64,000 nucleotides of DNA, taken from Devosia sp. Root685. Its GTDB lineage: Bacteria; Pseudomonadota; Alphaproteobacteria; Rhizobiales; Devosiaceae. Position numbers and translations under genes: made by a program. The notes under the pieces were generated by a model. The model was not told the DNA's origin. It worked only from the letters and a program-made list of their open reading frames with translations, and did not search any database. The stretch spans positions 559,681 through 623,680 of the forward strand of contig NZ_LMHK01000002.1 of assembly GCF_001427875.1 (NCBI RefSeq). The letters run 5' to 3'. This document shows positions 17,501 through 26,377 of the stretch, in pieces (positions within the stretch are counted from its first letter, which is position 1; each line of letters opens with the position of its first letter).

Positions 17501-17609
17501 CGAGGGCAAATATGCCCTCCACGGCGAAGCCACCGCCGGCACCACCCTCGCCAATTTCGGCAACAGCTACCACCTGTCCGGAACCGTGGGACTGAACGTC
17601 AAGTTCTAA
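14568..17609 (+). CDS. Autotransporter with beta-helix passenger and C-terminal barrel
   Basis: 1013 residues. An extended signal region ends near residue 47 (ASAAGPALAQA). The passenger begins AYVWTGGAGNNNWFDPANWD, a common start of such proteins. Residues 60-440 are degenerate beta-helix repeats of the SGxGSSWxxTGxLTIG / GTLxIxDGGxV kind. A passenger-associated transport repeat is clear (GAGTLTLTGENTYLGGTTI). The conserved AGGTIAPGNSIGTLTI-like junction lies near 555. The last 270 residues are the outer-membrane barrel, ending in a C-terminal Phe (GTVGLNVKF). Known role of the class: type V self-secretion to the cell surface, often adhesion. No protease or esterase catalytic motif was seen. 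It stands alone and is followed by a repeat. Confidence 0.92.
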   Translation: MTRCETVDLTNCHRIWKTSRRSALLPAMRAALLGCAMASAAGPALAQAYVWTGGAGNNNWFDPANWDAGLTPDASIEASLGAGDVVVISGGNAEADRVGIQSAGTATVTGTGASLTATELGIFAGTFNIEDGGLVTTTDGRLGGLITVTGTDAGGTASTWINNGHFAVGDGAAGTLQILDGGKVIVNADAFLGYDYHGEALVSGSGSSWENTGRLTIDDGRLRILNAGSVSNTLGIIGESASSEVIVSGPNSLWTNSDQLVVGNYATGTLLVDGGATVLSTQGYVGAATGVSGTAVVTGLGSSWQMTDFSLTLGNYGLGTLTIEDGGRVFAKDGVLLGMSDVSANGTLIINGTPGRIGVLETSSFRGGLGTADITVDGGTVRALRHNASFFSNFGSQQVTLGAAGGTFDTAGYNIAISPVLNGAGSLIKAGAGTLTLTGENTYLGGTTITAGILQLGNGGTSGRILGNVANDGVLAFNRSDAVTFSGTNTGTGGISQIGTGMTTLTADSSGLSGASEVRNGILSVNGILGGTMGVHGGRLQGVGQVGGTTNFAGGTIAPGNSIGTLIIAGNYVGNGGTLEIETVLGDDSSPTDLLAVTGDTSGTTNVQVINLGGAGAQTIQGIKIIDIAGLSGGTFKLLGSYTFEGDPAVVGGAYAYRLYRGGVTTPADGDWYLRSSLIDPGTPLYQAGAPVYEAYASVLQSFNTLETLQQRVGNRHWTSGVVDIGALPEAAQANSGIWGRIIAAHNRENPKSSTTGSSYDSSIWQLQAGADGELHADENGRLIGGLSARYGTVSADISSIFGQGTIGSTGYGLGGSLTWYGQSGFYLDAQANLTWYDSNLSSTTANRSLVAGNNGFGYALGLELGQQIALGPNWSVTPQAQLIYSALKYDDFTDTFGAAVSLTDGSDLKARLGLSADYQTSWTDQTGQTNRLHAYGIANLYYDLLPETAANLAGTRLAREEEALWGGLGLGGTYSWNEGKYALHGEATAGTTLANFGNSYHLSGTVGLNVKF

Positions 17610-17642
17610 CAGTAGCTCTTCTGACAGCAGCCCTTCAGTAGC

Positions 17643-17687
17643 CCTCATGGTGAGGTGCTTTGCAGAGCAAAGCCTCGAACCACGAGG
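17643..17687. repeat. Intergenic repeat, CCTCATGGTGAGG type (copy 1)
   Basis: The sequence begins CCTCATGGTGAGGTGC, holds a small hairpin (TTTGC-AGA-GCAAA) and ends GCCTCGAACCACGAGG. Two further copies in inverted orientation are at 36904-37022. It lies between the convergent autotransporter and permease genes. Confidence 0.75.
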
Positions 17688-17743
17688 GCGTGCCCCAATG
17701 CCTCACCGCCCTCCTGGTTCAAAGCTACACTACGCTTCGGCCC

Positions 17744-18628
17744 CTACCCCTTCACCCCCGCCGAAAGCATGATCGCCTGCGTCACGCGCCGCTGGAAGAT
17801 CAGATAAACCACCGCCACCGGCAGACCCGCCACCACGGCCGAGGCCATCAGCTTGCCATAGACAATGCCATAAGCGTCCTTCACCTGGGTAATGCCCACC
17901 GGCACGGTCATCGTCGCCTCTCCCGTCGCGGCGAGGAACGGCCAAAGGAAGGCATTCCAGGCCCCGATAAAGGTGATGATGGCGAGCGACGCCGTCACCC
18001 CCCAGTTCATCGGCAGATAGATCCGGAACAGGATTTTGAGATGCCCCGCAGAATCCATCTGCGCCGCCTCGCGAAACTCCTTCGGCACCGAGTCAAAGAA
18101 CTGCTTGTAGACGATGATGACAACCGGAACGATCAACTGCGGCAGAATGATACCGGCCCAGGTATTGAGCAGCTTGAACTGCGCCATCAGCACAAAATGG
18201 TTCACGATCAGCGCCTGCATCGGCACCATGAAACACGCAAGAATAAGAACATAGATCACCCGCCGCCCGGGAAAGTCGAGCTGGCTCAGCGCATAGGCGC
18301 AGCCGGCCGAGGAGACAATCACCAGCGCCGTAATGATCAGCGAGGTCACCATCGAGTTGATGTACCAGATGCCGATATTGGTGTTGTTCCAGATATGGAT
18401 ATAGCTGTCGAACACCATGCGATTGGGCCAGAGCGAATTGCTCCCCGAAATCACCTCGCCATCGGGTTTGATCGAAGTAATGACAGCCCAATAGATCGGA
18501 AAGAACGACGCAAGCGCCACGAGGATAGTGATAACCGTCAGCACCAGCCCGATCATGTCGATGGGACCATCGCCCCGGCTGCGCGTGGTCGCTAAAACCT
18601 CGCGATTGGGAATTGCTTCGGCGCTCAT
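17744..18628 (-). CDS. Sugar ABC transporter permease, MalG/LacG type
   Basis: 294 residues with about six membrane segments: one near 25-50, then a cluster from about 90. The EAA cytoplasmic loop that contacts the ATPase is present as EFREAAQMDSAGHLKILFRIYLP. This matches the second permease of CUT1 carbohydrate importers, which end with a short tail after the last span (QRRVTQAIMLSAGVKG). The start overlaps the stop of the upstream permease by four bases (ATGA), so the two are translationally coupled. Inner-membrane component of the importer with genes at 18625-22106. Substrate unknown; the GH2 gene upstream suggests an oligosaccharide or beta-glycoside. Confidence 0.92.
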   Translation of the reverse strand: MSAEAIPNREVLATTRSRGDGPIDMIGLVLTVITILVALASFFPIYWAVITSIKPDGEVISGSNSLWPNRMVFDSYIHIWNNTNIGIWYINSMVTSLIITALVIVSSAGCAYALSQLDFPGRRVIYVLILACFMVPMQALIVNHFVLMAQFKLLNTWAGIILPQLIVPVVIIVYKQFFDSVPKEFREAAQMDSAGHLKILFRIYLPMNWGVTASLAIITFIGAWNAFLWPFLAATGEATMTVPVGITQVKDAYGIVYGKLMASAVVAGLPVAVVYLIFQRRVTQAIMLSAGVKG

Positions 18629-19506
18629 TTCTCACCTCGTGCACGCAGCAGCTGATATTGCAGCACCGACAGAATGATGATCATCCCGAACAGCAGCATG
18701 GCTGCCGTCGCGGCCTCGCCGCCCTTGTTCTGCTGGAAAGCCAGCTTGTAGACATATTGAACCAGCGTAATCGTCGCGTCCTGCCGCCCGCCGATCGAGA
18801 AGAGATAAACCTGATCGAAGATTTTGAGCTGCGCGATCAACTGGATCGTCAGCACCAGCGCCGTGACCGGCCAGATCAGCGGCCAGGTAATCCGCTGGAA
18901 CTGCCGCCAGCGCCCGGCGCTATCAAGCGAAGCGGCCTCGTAGATCTCAGGCGAGATATTCCGCAGCCCCGCGATGAACAGCAAAATATTAAAACCCATC
19001 GTCCACCAGATGGTGACGAAGGCCACCGTGGGCATAAAGAGCGGAATGGTGCGCGTCAGCGAGATCGGCTGGCCGCCATTGAACAGCGCCACCAGACCCT
19101 GCACGAGCCCATATTGCACGTCGATGATCCAGTTCCAGGTGAGGAACACCACCGAGACCGGCAGAATATAGGGCAGGAAGAAACAGGCGAGCACAAAGCC
19201 CTGCACCGGCCCCTTCAACCGGTTCACCGCCAAGGCAATGACCAGCGAAATCAGCGTATTGGGAATGACCGTCAGCAGCACGAAATAGGCGGTGTTCCAA
19301 AAGGCTTGATGAAACAGCTTGTGGCTCAGGATTTTTGCATAATTGTCCCAGCCGACCCAGTCCCCCGCCCCGATCAGCGGCGCCTTAGTGAAGCTGAGCA
19401 TGGCCATCTGGATCGTCGGCCAGTCAAACAGCGCCCCATAGATGAGCACAAACGGGCCCACCAGCAGCAACGCCACGAGATATTCCTGCCGTTTGTCCCT
19501 CAGCAT
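18625..19506 (-). CDS. Sugar ABC transporter permease, MalF/LacF type
   Basis: 293 residues from the ATG at 19506, which has GGGAGG six bases upstream; the open frame continues to 19629 but that part is repeat DNA. Six membrane segments are visible, beginning YLVALLLVGPFVLIYGALFD. The EAA loop is EIYEAASLDSAGRWRQFQRITWP. It pairs with the permease at 17744-18628 to form the membrane channel of a CUT1 importer. It lies 150 bp after the binding-protein gene, the gap being filled by a hairpin repeat that may lower expression of the permeases relative to the binding protein. Confidence 0.92.
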   Translation of the reverse strand: MLRDKRQEYLVALLLVGPFVLIYGALFDWPTIQMAMLSFTKAPLIGAGDWVGWDNYAKILSHKLFHQAFWNTAYFVLLTVIPNTLISLVIALAVNRLKGPVQGFVLACFFLPYILPVSVVFLTWNWIIDVQYGLVQGLVALFNGGQPISLTRTIPLFMPTVAFVTIWWTMGFNILLFIAGLRNISPEIYEAASLDSAGRWRQFQRITWPLIWPVTALVLTIQLIAQLKIFDQVYLFSIGGRQDATITLVQYVYKLAFQQNKGGEAATAAMLLFGMIIILSVLQYQLLRARGEK

Positions 19507-19540
19507 CTTGGCCTCCCATCCAACCACAATCACCGGCGGG

Positions 19541-19641
19541 CACCTCCCCCTTGATGGGGGAGGTTGGGAGGGGGTGACGGGAGCCACGATGTTGTGGCTC
19601 TCACCCCCACCCTTGATCCCTCCCCACAAGGGGGAGGGTGT
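19541..19641. repeat. Intergenic repeat with GGGGGAGG hairpins (copy 1)
   Basis: Two hairpin ends, CCTCCCCCTTGATGGGGGAGG and CCCTCCCCACAAGGGGGAGGG, flank a central inverted repeat (GAGCCAC-GATGTT-GTGGCTC). It lies between the binding-protein and permease genes of one operon. Similar elements are at 22180-22343 and 26378-26505. Confidence 0.75.
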
Positions 19642-19656
19642 CGACTGCGGCGCCGG

Positions 19657-20931
19657 TTACAGCTGCCCGTTCAAATCATCCCGCATCTGCGCGGCGGCAT
19701 CAGCCGGCTCGATCTCACCAGTCGTCGCAGGATTGATGAAGTTGCTCCACGCATCGCCAAGCGGCGCCGCAGGTCCCGCCAGAATAGTGCGCGGATCGAA
19801 CACGGCCGTGTCGGCAAACCCTGCATAGTCAGACTGCGGCTTCAGCGCCTGGAATTCGGCGCTTTCACGCACGGCATTGAAGGCCGGGATATGGCCCGCG
19901 CCAGCCCAGTCGAGCGAGTGCTGGTCCATCCAGGCGATGACCTTCATCACCGCCGCGCGCTTGTCGGCATCCACGTCCTTGCCGGCATTGGCCGGAACGA
20001 CGAAGGCATGCGAGTCAGACCACGCGGCCTTGTTCTCGAACAGCGTCGGCAGCTCCACCGCACCCCATTCGAACAGTTCGCCCTTGGCATGAAGGTCGAC
20101 CATGGTCGGCACTTCCCAATTGCCCATGATGAAGAACGGCGACTGGCCCGAGGTAAAGAGCGCCAGCGCCGCCGGGCTTTCAACCTGCACCGGCGTATAG
20201 CCGCTATCGACCCAGCCCTTCACCACCTCGATGGCATTGGTCAGCTTGGTGACATCCTCGTCCGTCGGGAAGAAGCCGCCCGCGGCTTCGTCGAACATGG
20301 TACCGCCCTGCTGGCCAAAAAGGCTATAGATGGTGCGGTAGCGATCGCCCGTCGGGGTCGATATGCCGTATTTACCGTCCTTGGTGAAATCGGCGAGGAT
20401 CTTGTTGAAGTTTTCGAGCCCATCGAGGCCCTTAGGCAGCCCATCGTCGCCGATCAGACCGGCTTCTGCGAGCATGTCCTTGTTGTAATAAAGAATGAGC
20501 CCATGCTGATCGAACGGCACGGCATAGCGCGTCCCATCGACCTTGCCCGCGTCCGACGCCGCCTGGGTGAAATCGGCATCGGAAATACCGGCGCCCGCCA
20601 TATCTTCATCGGTGATTTCGCTCAGCGTGCCGCTATCGACCGCCAGCGGAATGCGGCTGAGGTGATAGGTCGCGATATCGGGACCTTCCCCGATGGCAGC
20701 CGAAGTCTGCAGCTTGGTATAAAACGGCGTGCCCCATTCGAGCGTCGTGTTCTCGATCGAGATCTCGCCTTGATGCTCGGTGTTGAATTCGCTGATCAGC
20801 GCCTTCATGCGCACGCCGTCGCCGCCGGCGAGAAAATCCCACCAGACCACATTCTGCTGCGCCGCAGCGGCACTCGTCAGCGCCATCAGCGCCGTCGACA
20901 CCAGAGCCAATCGCTTCAAAGACAGTCTCAT
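19657..20931 (-). CDS. Extracellular sugar-binding protein (ABC importer)
   Basis: 424 residues from the ATG at 20931 (GGGAGGAAG eight bases upstream). A signal peptide is clear: MRLSLKRLALVSTALMALTSAAAA, then QQNVVWWDFLAGGDG. The mature part follows the CUT1 binding-protein pattern: NTEHQGEISIENTTLEWG, then a hinge region with YAVPFDQHGLILYYNKDMLAEAGL and TSGQSPFFIMGNWEVP. It delivers a saccharide to the permeases at 17744-19506 in the periplasm. The opening WWDF and lack of a lipobox indicate a soluble protein. Substrate not deducible by eye. It sits between the ATPase and permease genes in an operon with a GH2 enzyme. Confidence 0.93.
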   Translation of the reverse strand: MRLSLKRLALVSTALMALTSAAAAQQNVVWWDFLAGGDGVRMKALISEFNTEHQGEISIENTTLEWGTPFYTKLQTSAAIGEGPDIATYHLSRIPLAVDSGTLSEITDEDMAGAGISDADFTQAASDAGKVDGTRYAVPFDQHGLILYYNKDMLAEAGLIGDDGLPKGLDGLENFNKILADFTKDGKYGISTPTGDRYRTIYSLFGQQGGTMFDEAAGGFFPTDEDVTKLTNAIEVVKGWVDSGYTPVQVESPAALALFTSGQSPFFIMGNWEVPTMVDLHAKGELFEWGAVELPTLFENKAAWSDSHAFVVPANAGKDVDADKRAAVMKVIAWMDQHSLDWAGAGHIPAFNAVRESAEFQALKPQSDYAGFADTAVFDPRTILAGPAAPLGDAWSNFINPATTGEIEPADAAAQMRDDLNGQL

Positions 20932-21023
20932 AACATCTTCCTCCCAAAACATGCCCAATGCATGCGTTCATCCGGCCAAGGCGGCGCAGTTATCGTCTTC
21001 CGCCCAGCAGAAATTCTTGCGGT

Positions 21024-22106
21024 CTATTCCGCGTGATAGGCTGTTCCCTCAGCGTCAAAGAGATGCACCGCTGTGCCATCGACTTTCAGCGAAACCGGCG
21101 CCCCCGCTTCGAGCGTTGATTTGCCGATATCGTCGCCGACCACCACCGTGCCGTCGCCGAGCCGCGTATGGATCAGCGTCCGGTCCCCCAGCCGCTCGAC
21201 CAGCGCAATCGTGCCCTGGATTTCGCCGTGCTCGGCGACCCGCAGCGCGTCCGGCCGCACCCCAAACGTCAGCCCCTGCCCCACAACCGGAGCGCCCGCC
21301 GTCGGGATCGTCGTCGCAATTGTTGCGCCGGCGACACTGACGACAACCCGCCCGCCGGCATCGGCCAGCGCCGTCACCGGCAAAAAGTTCATCGAGGGCG
21401 ACCCGACAAAAGCCGCCACAAACCGGCTCGCGGGCTTCGAATAAACCTCCATGGGCGTGCCGATCTGCTCCACCTTGCGATTGTTCATGACGACGATCCG
21501 GCTCGCCAGCGTCATCGCCTCGGTCTGGTCATGGGTCACGAAAACCATGGTCGTGCCGATGCGCTGGTGCAGTTGCGCCAGCTCCACCCGCGTCCGCACG
21601 CGCAGCCCCGCATCGAGATTGCTCAGCGGCTCATCGAGCAAAAACGCATCCGGCTCGCGCACAATGGCGCGGCCAATGGCAACGCGCTGCCGCTGCCCGC
21701 CAGAAAGCTGCGCCGGCCGCCGATCCAGCAATTGCCCGATCTCCAGCACCCGTGCCGCCTCGTCGACACGCCTGCTTATTTCCGCCTTGTCGGTGCCGAC
21801 GTTTTCGAGGCCAAAGCTCATGTTCTGGCGCACCGTCATATGCGGATAGAGCGCATAGTTCTGAAACACCATGGCGACGCCACGCTGATTGGGCGGCAAC
21901 TGGTCCACCCGGCGCTCCCCGATATGGATTTCCCCGCCATTGACCGCCTCAAGCCCGGCAATCATCCGTAGCAGTGTCGATTTCCCGCAGCCCGAAGGCC
22001 CAAGGAAAACGATGAACTCGCCCGAGCGAATATGCATGCTGACGCTGTCCAGCACCTGCACGGCGCCATAGGACTTGCTGACATCCCGAAGGACGATATC
22101 GGCCAT
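21024..22106 (-). CDS. Sugar ABC transporter ATPase, UgpC/MalK type
   Basis: 360 residues from the ATG at 22106 (AGGAGGAAAGAG upstream); the frame extends to 22277 through repeat DNA. Walker A is GPSGCGKST at about 37-45, the signature [15 protein letters not shown], Walker [14 protein letters not shown], and the H-loop [13 protein letters not shown]-terminal TOBE-like regulatory domain covers about 240-360 ([13 protein letters not shown]). MalK/UgpC-type ATPases energise CUT1 importers and may serve more than one. The neighbours on both sides complete a full importer and add a glycosidase. Confidence 0.94.
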   Translation of the reverse strand: MADIVLRDVSKSYGAVQVLDSVSMHIRSGEFIVFLGPSGCGKSTLLRMIAGLEAVNGGEIHIGERRVDQLPPNQRGVAMVFQNYALYPHMTVRQNMSFGLENVGTDKAEISRRVDEAARVLEIGQLLDRRPAQLSGGQRQRVAIGRAIVREPDAFLLDEPLSNLDAGLRVRTRVELAQLHQRIGTTMVFVTHDQTEAMTLASRIVVMNNRKVEQIGTPMEVYSKPASRFVAAFVGSPSMNFLPVTALADAGGRVVVSVAGATIATTIPTAGAPVVGQGLTFGVRPDALRVAEHGEIQGTIALVERLGDRTLIHTRLGDGTVVVGDDIGKSTLEAGAPVSLKVDGTAVHLFDAEGTAYHAE

Positions 22107-22179
22107 CTCTTTCCTCCTCATGGGACCAGCGCAGCTTTGCTGTCTTCTGGTCTTGAATCTCGCCCCACCCACGGAGCCC

Positions 22180-22343
22180 CCCTCGCCCCTTGAGGGAGAG
22201 GGACAGGAATTTCTTCGTTCAGAAGAAATTCCAGGGTGAGGGGTCTGCGATCTCTCCTCCGCAGAGGAGCCAGTCATGACACCGAATACCCCTCATCCGC
22301 CCCTACGATGCCCCCTTCTCCCTCAAGGGGAGAAGGGGGCATC
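22180..22343. repeat. Two adjacent hairpin repeats between GH2 and ATPase genes
   Basis: The first hairpin (22180-22242) runs CCCTCGCCCCTTGAGGGAG with a perfect inner stem GGAATTTCTTC-GTTCA-GAAGAAATTCC. The second (about 22289-22343) has TACGATGCCCCCTTCTCCC and its inverse GGGAGAAGGGGGCATCGT around CTCAAG. Both belong to the G-rich hairpin family also found at 19541 and 26378. Confidence 0.75.
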
Positions 22344-22348
22344 GTGGC

Positions 22349-25129
22349 TCACATACTTCCCCCATCCACCTTCAATTCCCCCGCCGTCGTCACCAGCCCA
22401 TCAAAAATCGCCGCCGCCACCGGATCGGCCCCCGGCGCCTCCCGCAGCAGCCTGAACGTCGTCGCCACAACGCCACCCCGCCCAACCCGCTTCTCGCCAA
22501 TGATCGCCGCCGGCTTGTGCACCCAGCCGCAAACCATCCCGGCGATAACATTGTTGCCAAATTCCCAGGGCCTGAACCCGGTAAGCAGGTGATGCGGCAC
22601 CACGTCGGAAAAACTCAGATCAAAGATCGGCCCGCCCGGAATGCTTGCAAAAGCCCCCTCGCGCCGCACCCATGAAAAGCCCGCGATCCAATCACCCCGC
22701 CAAATCGTCCCGTCACGCTCAACCAGACTGATCCCCGGCAAATGCTGATCAAGGCTCGGCCGGAATTTCTTCCCATCGGCCACGATCGATCGATGCGGCA
22801 ATTCCCCATCCGGCATATCGGTCCGCAAATTGCGATTGGTCTCAACCGTCCCATCCGCCAGGATCAGATACCGCGCCCCGGCCTTGATGGCTTCCACATC
22901 GTCGCCATCCACCGCATGCACCAGCACCACATCGGCCTCGGCAGCCGGTACCACACGGTAGCCGAGGCCGCTGGCATAGCTTGCGAGGGAGGAATCGGCA
23001 GCGGCGATGGAGGGGCGCCCGGCCGTCTCGCGCTTTTGGTAAAGCGCGATCTCGCAAGTGTTGCGCGAGAGAACCGATCCACCGGCCTCCAGCGCAAATT
23101 CTATGGACAGCACACGATTGTCGCCGCCCTGCGGCAGGGCAAAACCAATCTTGCCGAGATCAGCCGTCGAAACCTTGCCCGTCGCCGGCACGGCAACCGA
23201 ACCCGAAACTTCCCCGCTCCAGCGCAACACCGCGCCAGCCGGAATGGTCTCGCCGCCCGTACCGATTTTCAGCTCGATATCAAGCGTTTCCCCGAGATAA
23301 GCCGAATAGCGCCCCGGACGCGGCACGATCACCACGTCGGCATTGATCGTCCCAAACACATCGTGGAACACGCGCGGATTGCGCTCGATATCGAGAAGGC
23401 CATTGGCCTCCCAATGCACGTCCGTCAGTTCGGTGATCACATAGCCCATGATCGAGGAATAGCGGCGCATTTCCTCGATTTCGTAGCGCAGGTTCATGAA
23501 CTGATACCACTGCACGTTTTCGATAAAGGCATCGAAGGAGCCGAAGGTTTTGGAGAGATCGAGCGCCCCAAACCGGTCCTCGATGCCATGCGGCAGCGCC
23601 ACCCCATCGCCCCAGAGCGACCCGGTTTCGAACCAATCCGGCTCCGACCCATCCTCGCGCCGCAGCTTCTTCGGGTCCGGCAGACCCCAGACACCAAATT
23701 CGGAAACGATCAGCGGCTCATCACCCCTGCGTTCGGCATCGCCGAGGCTCGAAAAAGTCCAGTCGGCGCCCGCCGCAAACTGCGCGGTGATGTCGTCCCA
23801 CTCCTGCCGCCGCTCCGGCACCGAACGATAATAGTGGTAGTCGTTGAGATCAGTCTTGACGTGGAAGTTCGGGAAACAAGCGGAGTTGTCGACCACCAGC
23901 CGCGTCGTATCCTCGGCCTTCAGCCAGTCATATGTATCCTTCACCCACTGCCGATGCTCCGCATTTTCGAGCATGCGGGTGCCCCAGTCCTCATTGATGA
24001 TGGTCCAGGCGATGATCGAGGGGTGGTTGCGATCGCGCTTCAAAATGCCAGTCATCGTGTCGCGCATGCGCTGCGCCGATTTCGAGGTGAAATTCGCGAC
24101 GTTCGGAATTTCGGTCCAGACGAGCAGGCCAAAGCGGTCGGCCACGTCATAATAGCGCGGGTCCGGCACCTTGATGTGGCAGCGGAGAGTGTTGAGGCCA
24201 AGCTCCTTGGCCTTCTTCGCCTGGTCTTCCAGAAATTCCAGCGAAGGCGGCGTATAGATGCCGTCGGGATAATAGTCCTGATCGAGCGCGCCGCGCATAT
24301 AGATCGGCTCGCCATTGAGCAGGATTTTGCCGTCGCGCGTTTCGACGCTGCGGAAGCCAAAACGCTCTTCGACCACATCGACATCATCGCCGAGCGACAC
24401 GGTCAGCGTATAAAGATTGGGTTGGTCGATACCCCACAGCTTTGGTGCCGTCACCGCTAGTTCGACCGACAGCGAAGCCGCAGCAGTCACCTGGCTTTCA
24501 GCCACCACATTGCCACCGGCATCACGCACAGCCAGCTTGACCGGTAGGCCCGCAGCCGCGCCCGAGAAATCAAGCTCGGCCTTCACAATGCCATCGGTAC
24601 CAGCGGTAATGACCACCGCCTCAAGCCGCCGTGTATCGCGCGCTTCCAGCGACACCGACTGCCAGAGGCCACCAATCCGCCCATACCAGGAAATCTTGCC
24701 ATGCGGCACTTCGCCAAACGGGAAGTCCGGGAAGGCGCGATGATCGGCCGAGGGCATGGTCACTCGCACCTCGACCTCGTTCGTCCCGCGCAGCAGTTTG
24801 CTATCGAGCACAAATTCAAACGGCAGGAAGGCACCCTCATGGCTGCCGAGTTTCTGCCCGTTGAGAAACACCTCGCAAAAGTAGCTCACCGCGCCAAAGT
24901 GCAACACCAGTTCCTGCCGGTCCCATCCGGCCGGCACGGCAAAACTGCGCTTGTAGACGGCGTGCCCAAAAGTATCGACGAGATCGGAAAACTCGGCCTG
25001 CCAGGGCTGGGGCACATGCGCTTCGCGCCAGGCACCATCCTCGTGCTTGAACTGCCAGACACCATCCAGCGACAAGCTCTTGCGCGGCGCGTCGATGGCC
25101 TCCGTAGCGACAGCACGACCCAGATTCAT
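22349..25129 (-). CDS. Glycoside hydrolase family 2 enzyme (beta-galactosidase/glucuronidase-like)
   Basis: 926 residues from the ATG at 25129 (GAGGAAGAG upstream). GH2 domains in order: sugar-binding jelly roll (about 15-190, with SLDGVWQFKHED and VHxPQPW-like start), immunoglobulin-like domain (190-290), then the TIM barrel. Catalytic residues are the acid/base Glu in WTIINEDWG and the nucleophile Glu in PLIVSEFGVWG. A C-terminal beta-rich part of about 300 residues follows (DVVIVPRPGRYSAYLGETL). There is no signal peptide, so it acts in the cytoplasm on an imported beta-glycoside. It appears to be the first gene of the operon continuing with the ABC importer, and is divergent from a LacI regulator. 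Exact sugar specificity cannot be read. Confidence 0.92.
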   Translation of the reverse strand: MNLGRAVATEAIDAPRKSLSLDGVWQFKHEDGAWREAHVPQPWQAEFSDLVDTFGHAVYKRSFAVPAGWDRQELVLHFGAVSYFCEVFLNGQKLGSHEGAFLPFEFVLDSKLLRGTNEVEVRVTMPSADHRAFPDFPFGEVPHGKISWYGRIGGLWQSVSLEARDTRRLEAVVITAGTDGIVKAELDFSGAAAGLPVKLAVRDAGGNVVAESQVTAAASLSVELAVTAPKLWGIDQPNLYTLTVSLGDDVDVVEERFGFRSVETRDGKILLNGEPIYMRGALDQDYYPDGIYTPPSLEFLEDQAKKAKELGLNTLRCHIKVPDPRYYDVADRFGLLVWTEIPNVANFTSKSAQRMRDTMTGILKRDRNHPSIIAWTIINEDWGTRMLENAEHRQWVKDTYDWLKAEDTTRLVVDNSACFPNFHVKTDLNDYHYYRSVPERRQEWDDITAQFAAGADWTFSSLGDAERRGDEPLIVSEFGVWGLPDPKKLRREDGSEPDWFETGSLWGDGVALPHGIEDRFGALDLSKTFGSFDAFIENVQWYQFMNLRYEIEEMRRYSSIMGYVITELTDVHWEANGLLDIERNPRVFHDVFGTINADVVIVPRPGRYSAYLGETLDIELKIGTGGETIPAGAVLRWSGEVSGSVAVPATGKVSTADLGKIGFALPQGGDNRVLSIEFALEAGGSVLSRNTCEIALYQKRETAGRPSIAAADSSLASYASGLGYRVVPAAEADVVLVHAVDGDDVEAIKAGARYLILADGTVETNRNLRTDMPDGELPHRSIVADGKKFRPSLDQHLPGISLVERDGTIWRGDWIAGFSWVRREGAFASIPGGPIFDLSFSDVVPHHLLTGFRPWEFGNNVIAGMVCGWVHKPAAIIGEKRVGRGGVVATTFRLLREAPGADPVAAAIFDGLVTTAGELKVDGGSM

Positions 25130-25275
25130 AATCTCTTCCTCAAGCGTATTAGTTATATTATTATCACCATAGGGTCGAAACGACACGCTTGGCAAGAGGG
25201 TGAAAACGACAGCATCACTGATGTAAAAAGAGCCTCGCGCGGGCTGTAACCAATTCGCTGAAACGCTGATCTCGA

Positions 25276-25294
25276 TGCTAACAGTCTGCTAGCA
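25276..25294. promoter_or_regulatory. Candidate LacI-family operator between GH2 and lacI-type gene
   Basis: TGCTAACAGTCTGCTAGCA, with 5-base inverted arms (TGCTA/TAGCA) nine bases apart, inside the divergent intergenic region (25130-25340) and 46 bp before the regulator start. The arm resembles the GCTAA half-site seen before the second LacI gene. The centre is not the CG usual for LacI operators, so this is tentative. Confidence 0.4.
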
Positions 25295-25340
25295 ATTGGC
25301 TTACACAGAGGGGAATCTATCCCCGCACCCGGGAGCTCAG

Positions 25341-26366
25341 GTGGACAAGCGCTCAACCATGCATGACGTGGCCGAACTGGCCGGGGTTTCCCAGGCCACG
25401 GTCTCGCTGGTTCTCAACGGCGTTCCCAATGCCCGCGTCTCCAAAGCCACCCGCCGCCGCGTGCAGGAAGCCGCCGACCAATTGGGCTATCGCCGCGGCA
25501 AGGCCCACGCCGTCCCCGCCGGCCGCCAGCGCGTCATTGGCCTTTTCATCGACGAGGTGTCCACCACGCCCTTCGCCGCCCAGTTCCTCGAAGGCGCCCG
25601 CGACGAAGCCGCCTTGCAGGACGTCACCGTCGCCACTTTTTGCACCGGCAACAACCCGGCATTGGAACAGGCCGGTCTCGATATGCTGGTCGCCCAAAAC
25701 GCCATCGGCGCTATTTACACGACGCTGATGACGCGCGAAGTCATTGTTCCCAATGCCTTTTCCACCCTGCCTCTGGTGCTGCTCAACTGCTACGAAAAGC
25801 GCCTGCGCCACCCCTCCGCCGTCCCCGGCGACATCGTCGGTGGCTATGCGGCAGCCGACGCGCTCATCAAGGCCGGCCACACCCGCATCGCCCATCTCGC
25901 CGGCGAGCACCACACCGCCGAAGCCGCCGTGGACCGCGAAAAAGGCTTTAGGCAAGCCATGGAAAAATCAGGCATTCCGGTCGATGAAAGCCTCGTCACC
26001 CTCGGCGGCTGGTCCATCCGCGCCGGCCGCGAACGCGCTCTGGCCCTGCTCTCGCGCCCCGATCGCCCCACCGCCATCTTCTGCTTCAACGATCGCATGG
26101 CCATCGGCTGCTATGAAGCCGCCCGCATCCTCGGCCTCAAAATCCCCGAAGACCTCTCCATCGTCGGCTTCGACAACGAAGACATTTCCGCCAGCATGGA
26201 CCCGCCCCTCTCGACCATGATCCTCCCCCACGACGAAATGGCCCGCTGGGCCGTCGGCCAATTGCTCGACGGTTTCGGCGACGTAGACGCCGATGAAGGC
26301 ATGCAAAAACTCAAGATCGAATGCGAGTTCGTGGAGCGAAATTCGATAGCACCGCCAAGAGGTTGA
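25341..26366 (+). CDS. LacI-family transcriptional regulator
   Basis: 341 residues from the GTG at 25341, which has GGGAG five bases upstream; this gives MDKRSTMHDVAELAGVSQAT. The helix-turn-helix (MHDVAELAGVSQATVSLVLNG) and hinge helix (VSKATRRRVQEAADQLGY) are typical. The ligand-binding domain has the periplasmic-binding-protein fold, with DALIKAGHTRIAHLAGEH, FCFNDRMAIGCYEAARILGL and EDLSIVGFDNEDIS. It is divergent from the GH2/ABC operon and is most simply its sugar-responsive repressor. The effector is unknown. A G-rich repeat follows it. Confidence 0.92.
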   Translation: MDKRSTMHDVAELAGVSQATVSLVLNGVPNARVSKATRRRVQEAADQLGYRRGKAHAVPAGRQRVIGLFIDEVSTTPFAAQFLEGARDEAALQDVTVATFCTGNNPALEQAGLDMLVAQNAIGAIYTTLMTREVIVPNAFSTLPLVLLNCYEKRLRHPSAVPGDIVGGYAAADALIKAGHTRIAHLAGEHHTAEAAVDREKGFRQAMEKSGIPVDESLVTLGGWSIRAGRERALALLSRPDRPTAIFCFNDRMAIGCYEAARILGLKIPEDLSIVGFDNEDISASMDPPLSTMILPHDEMARWAVGQLLDGFGDVDADEGMQKLKIECEFVERNSIAPPRG

Positions 26367-26377
26367 GAGAGCAAAAA

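Noticed and set aside
22742..24460. A 572-codon plus-strand frame opposite the GH2 gene
   Set aside because: GH2 catalytic motifs are on the minus strand; the plus-strand product is Arg/His/Ile-rich without motifs.
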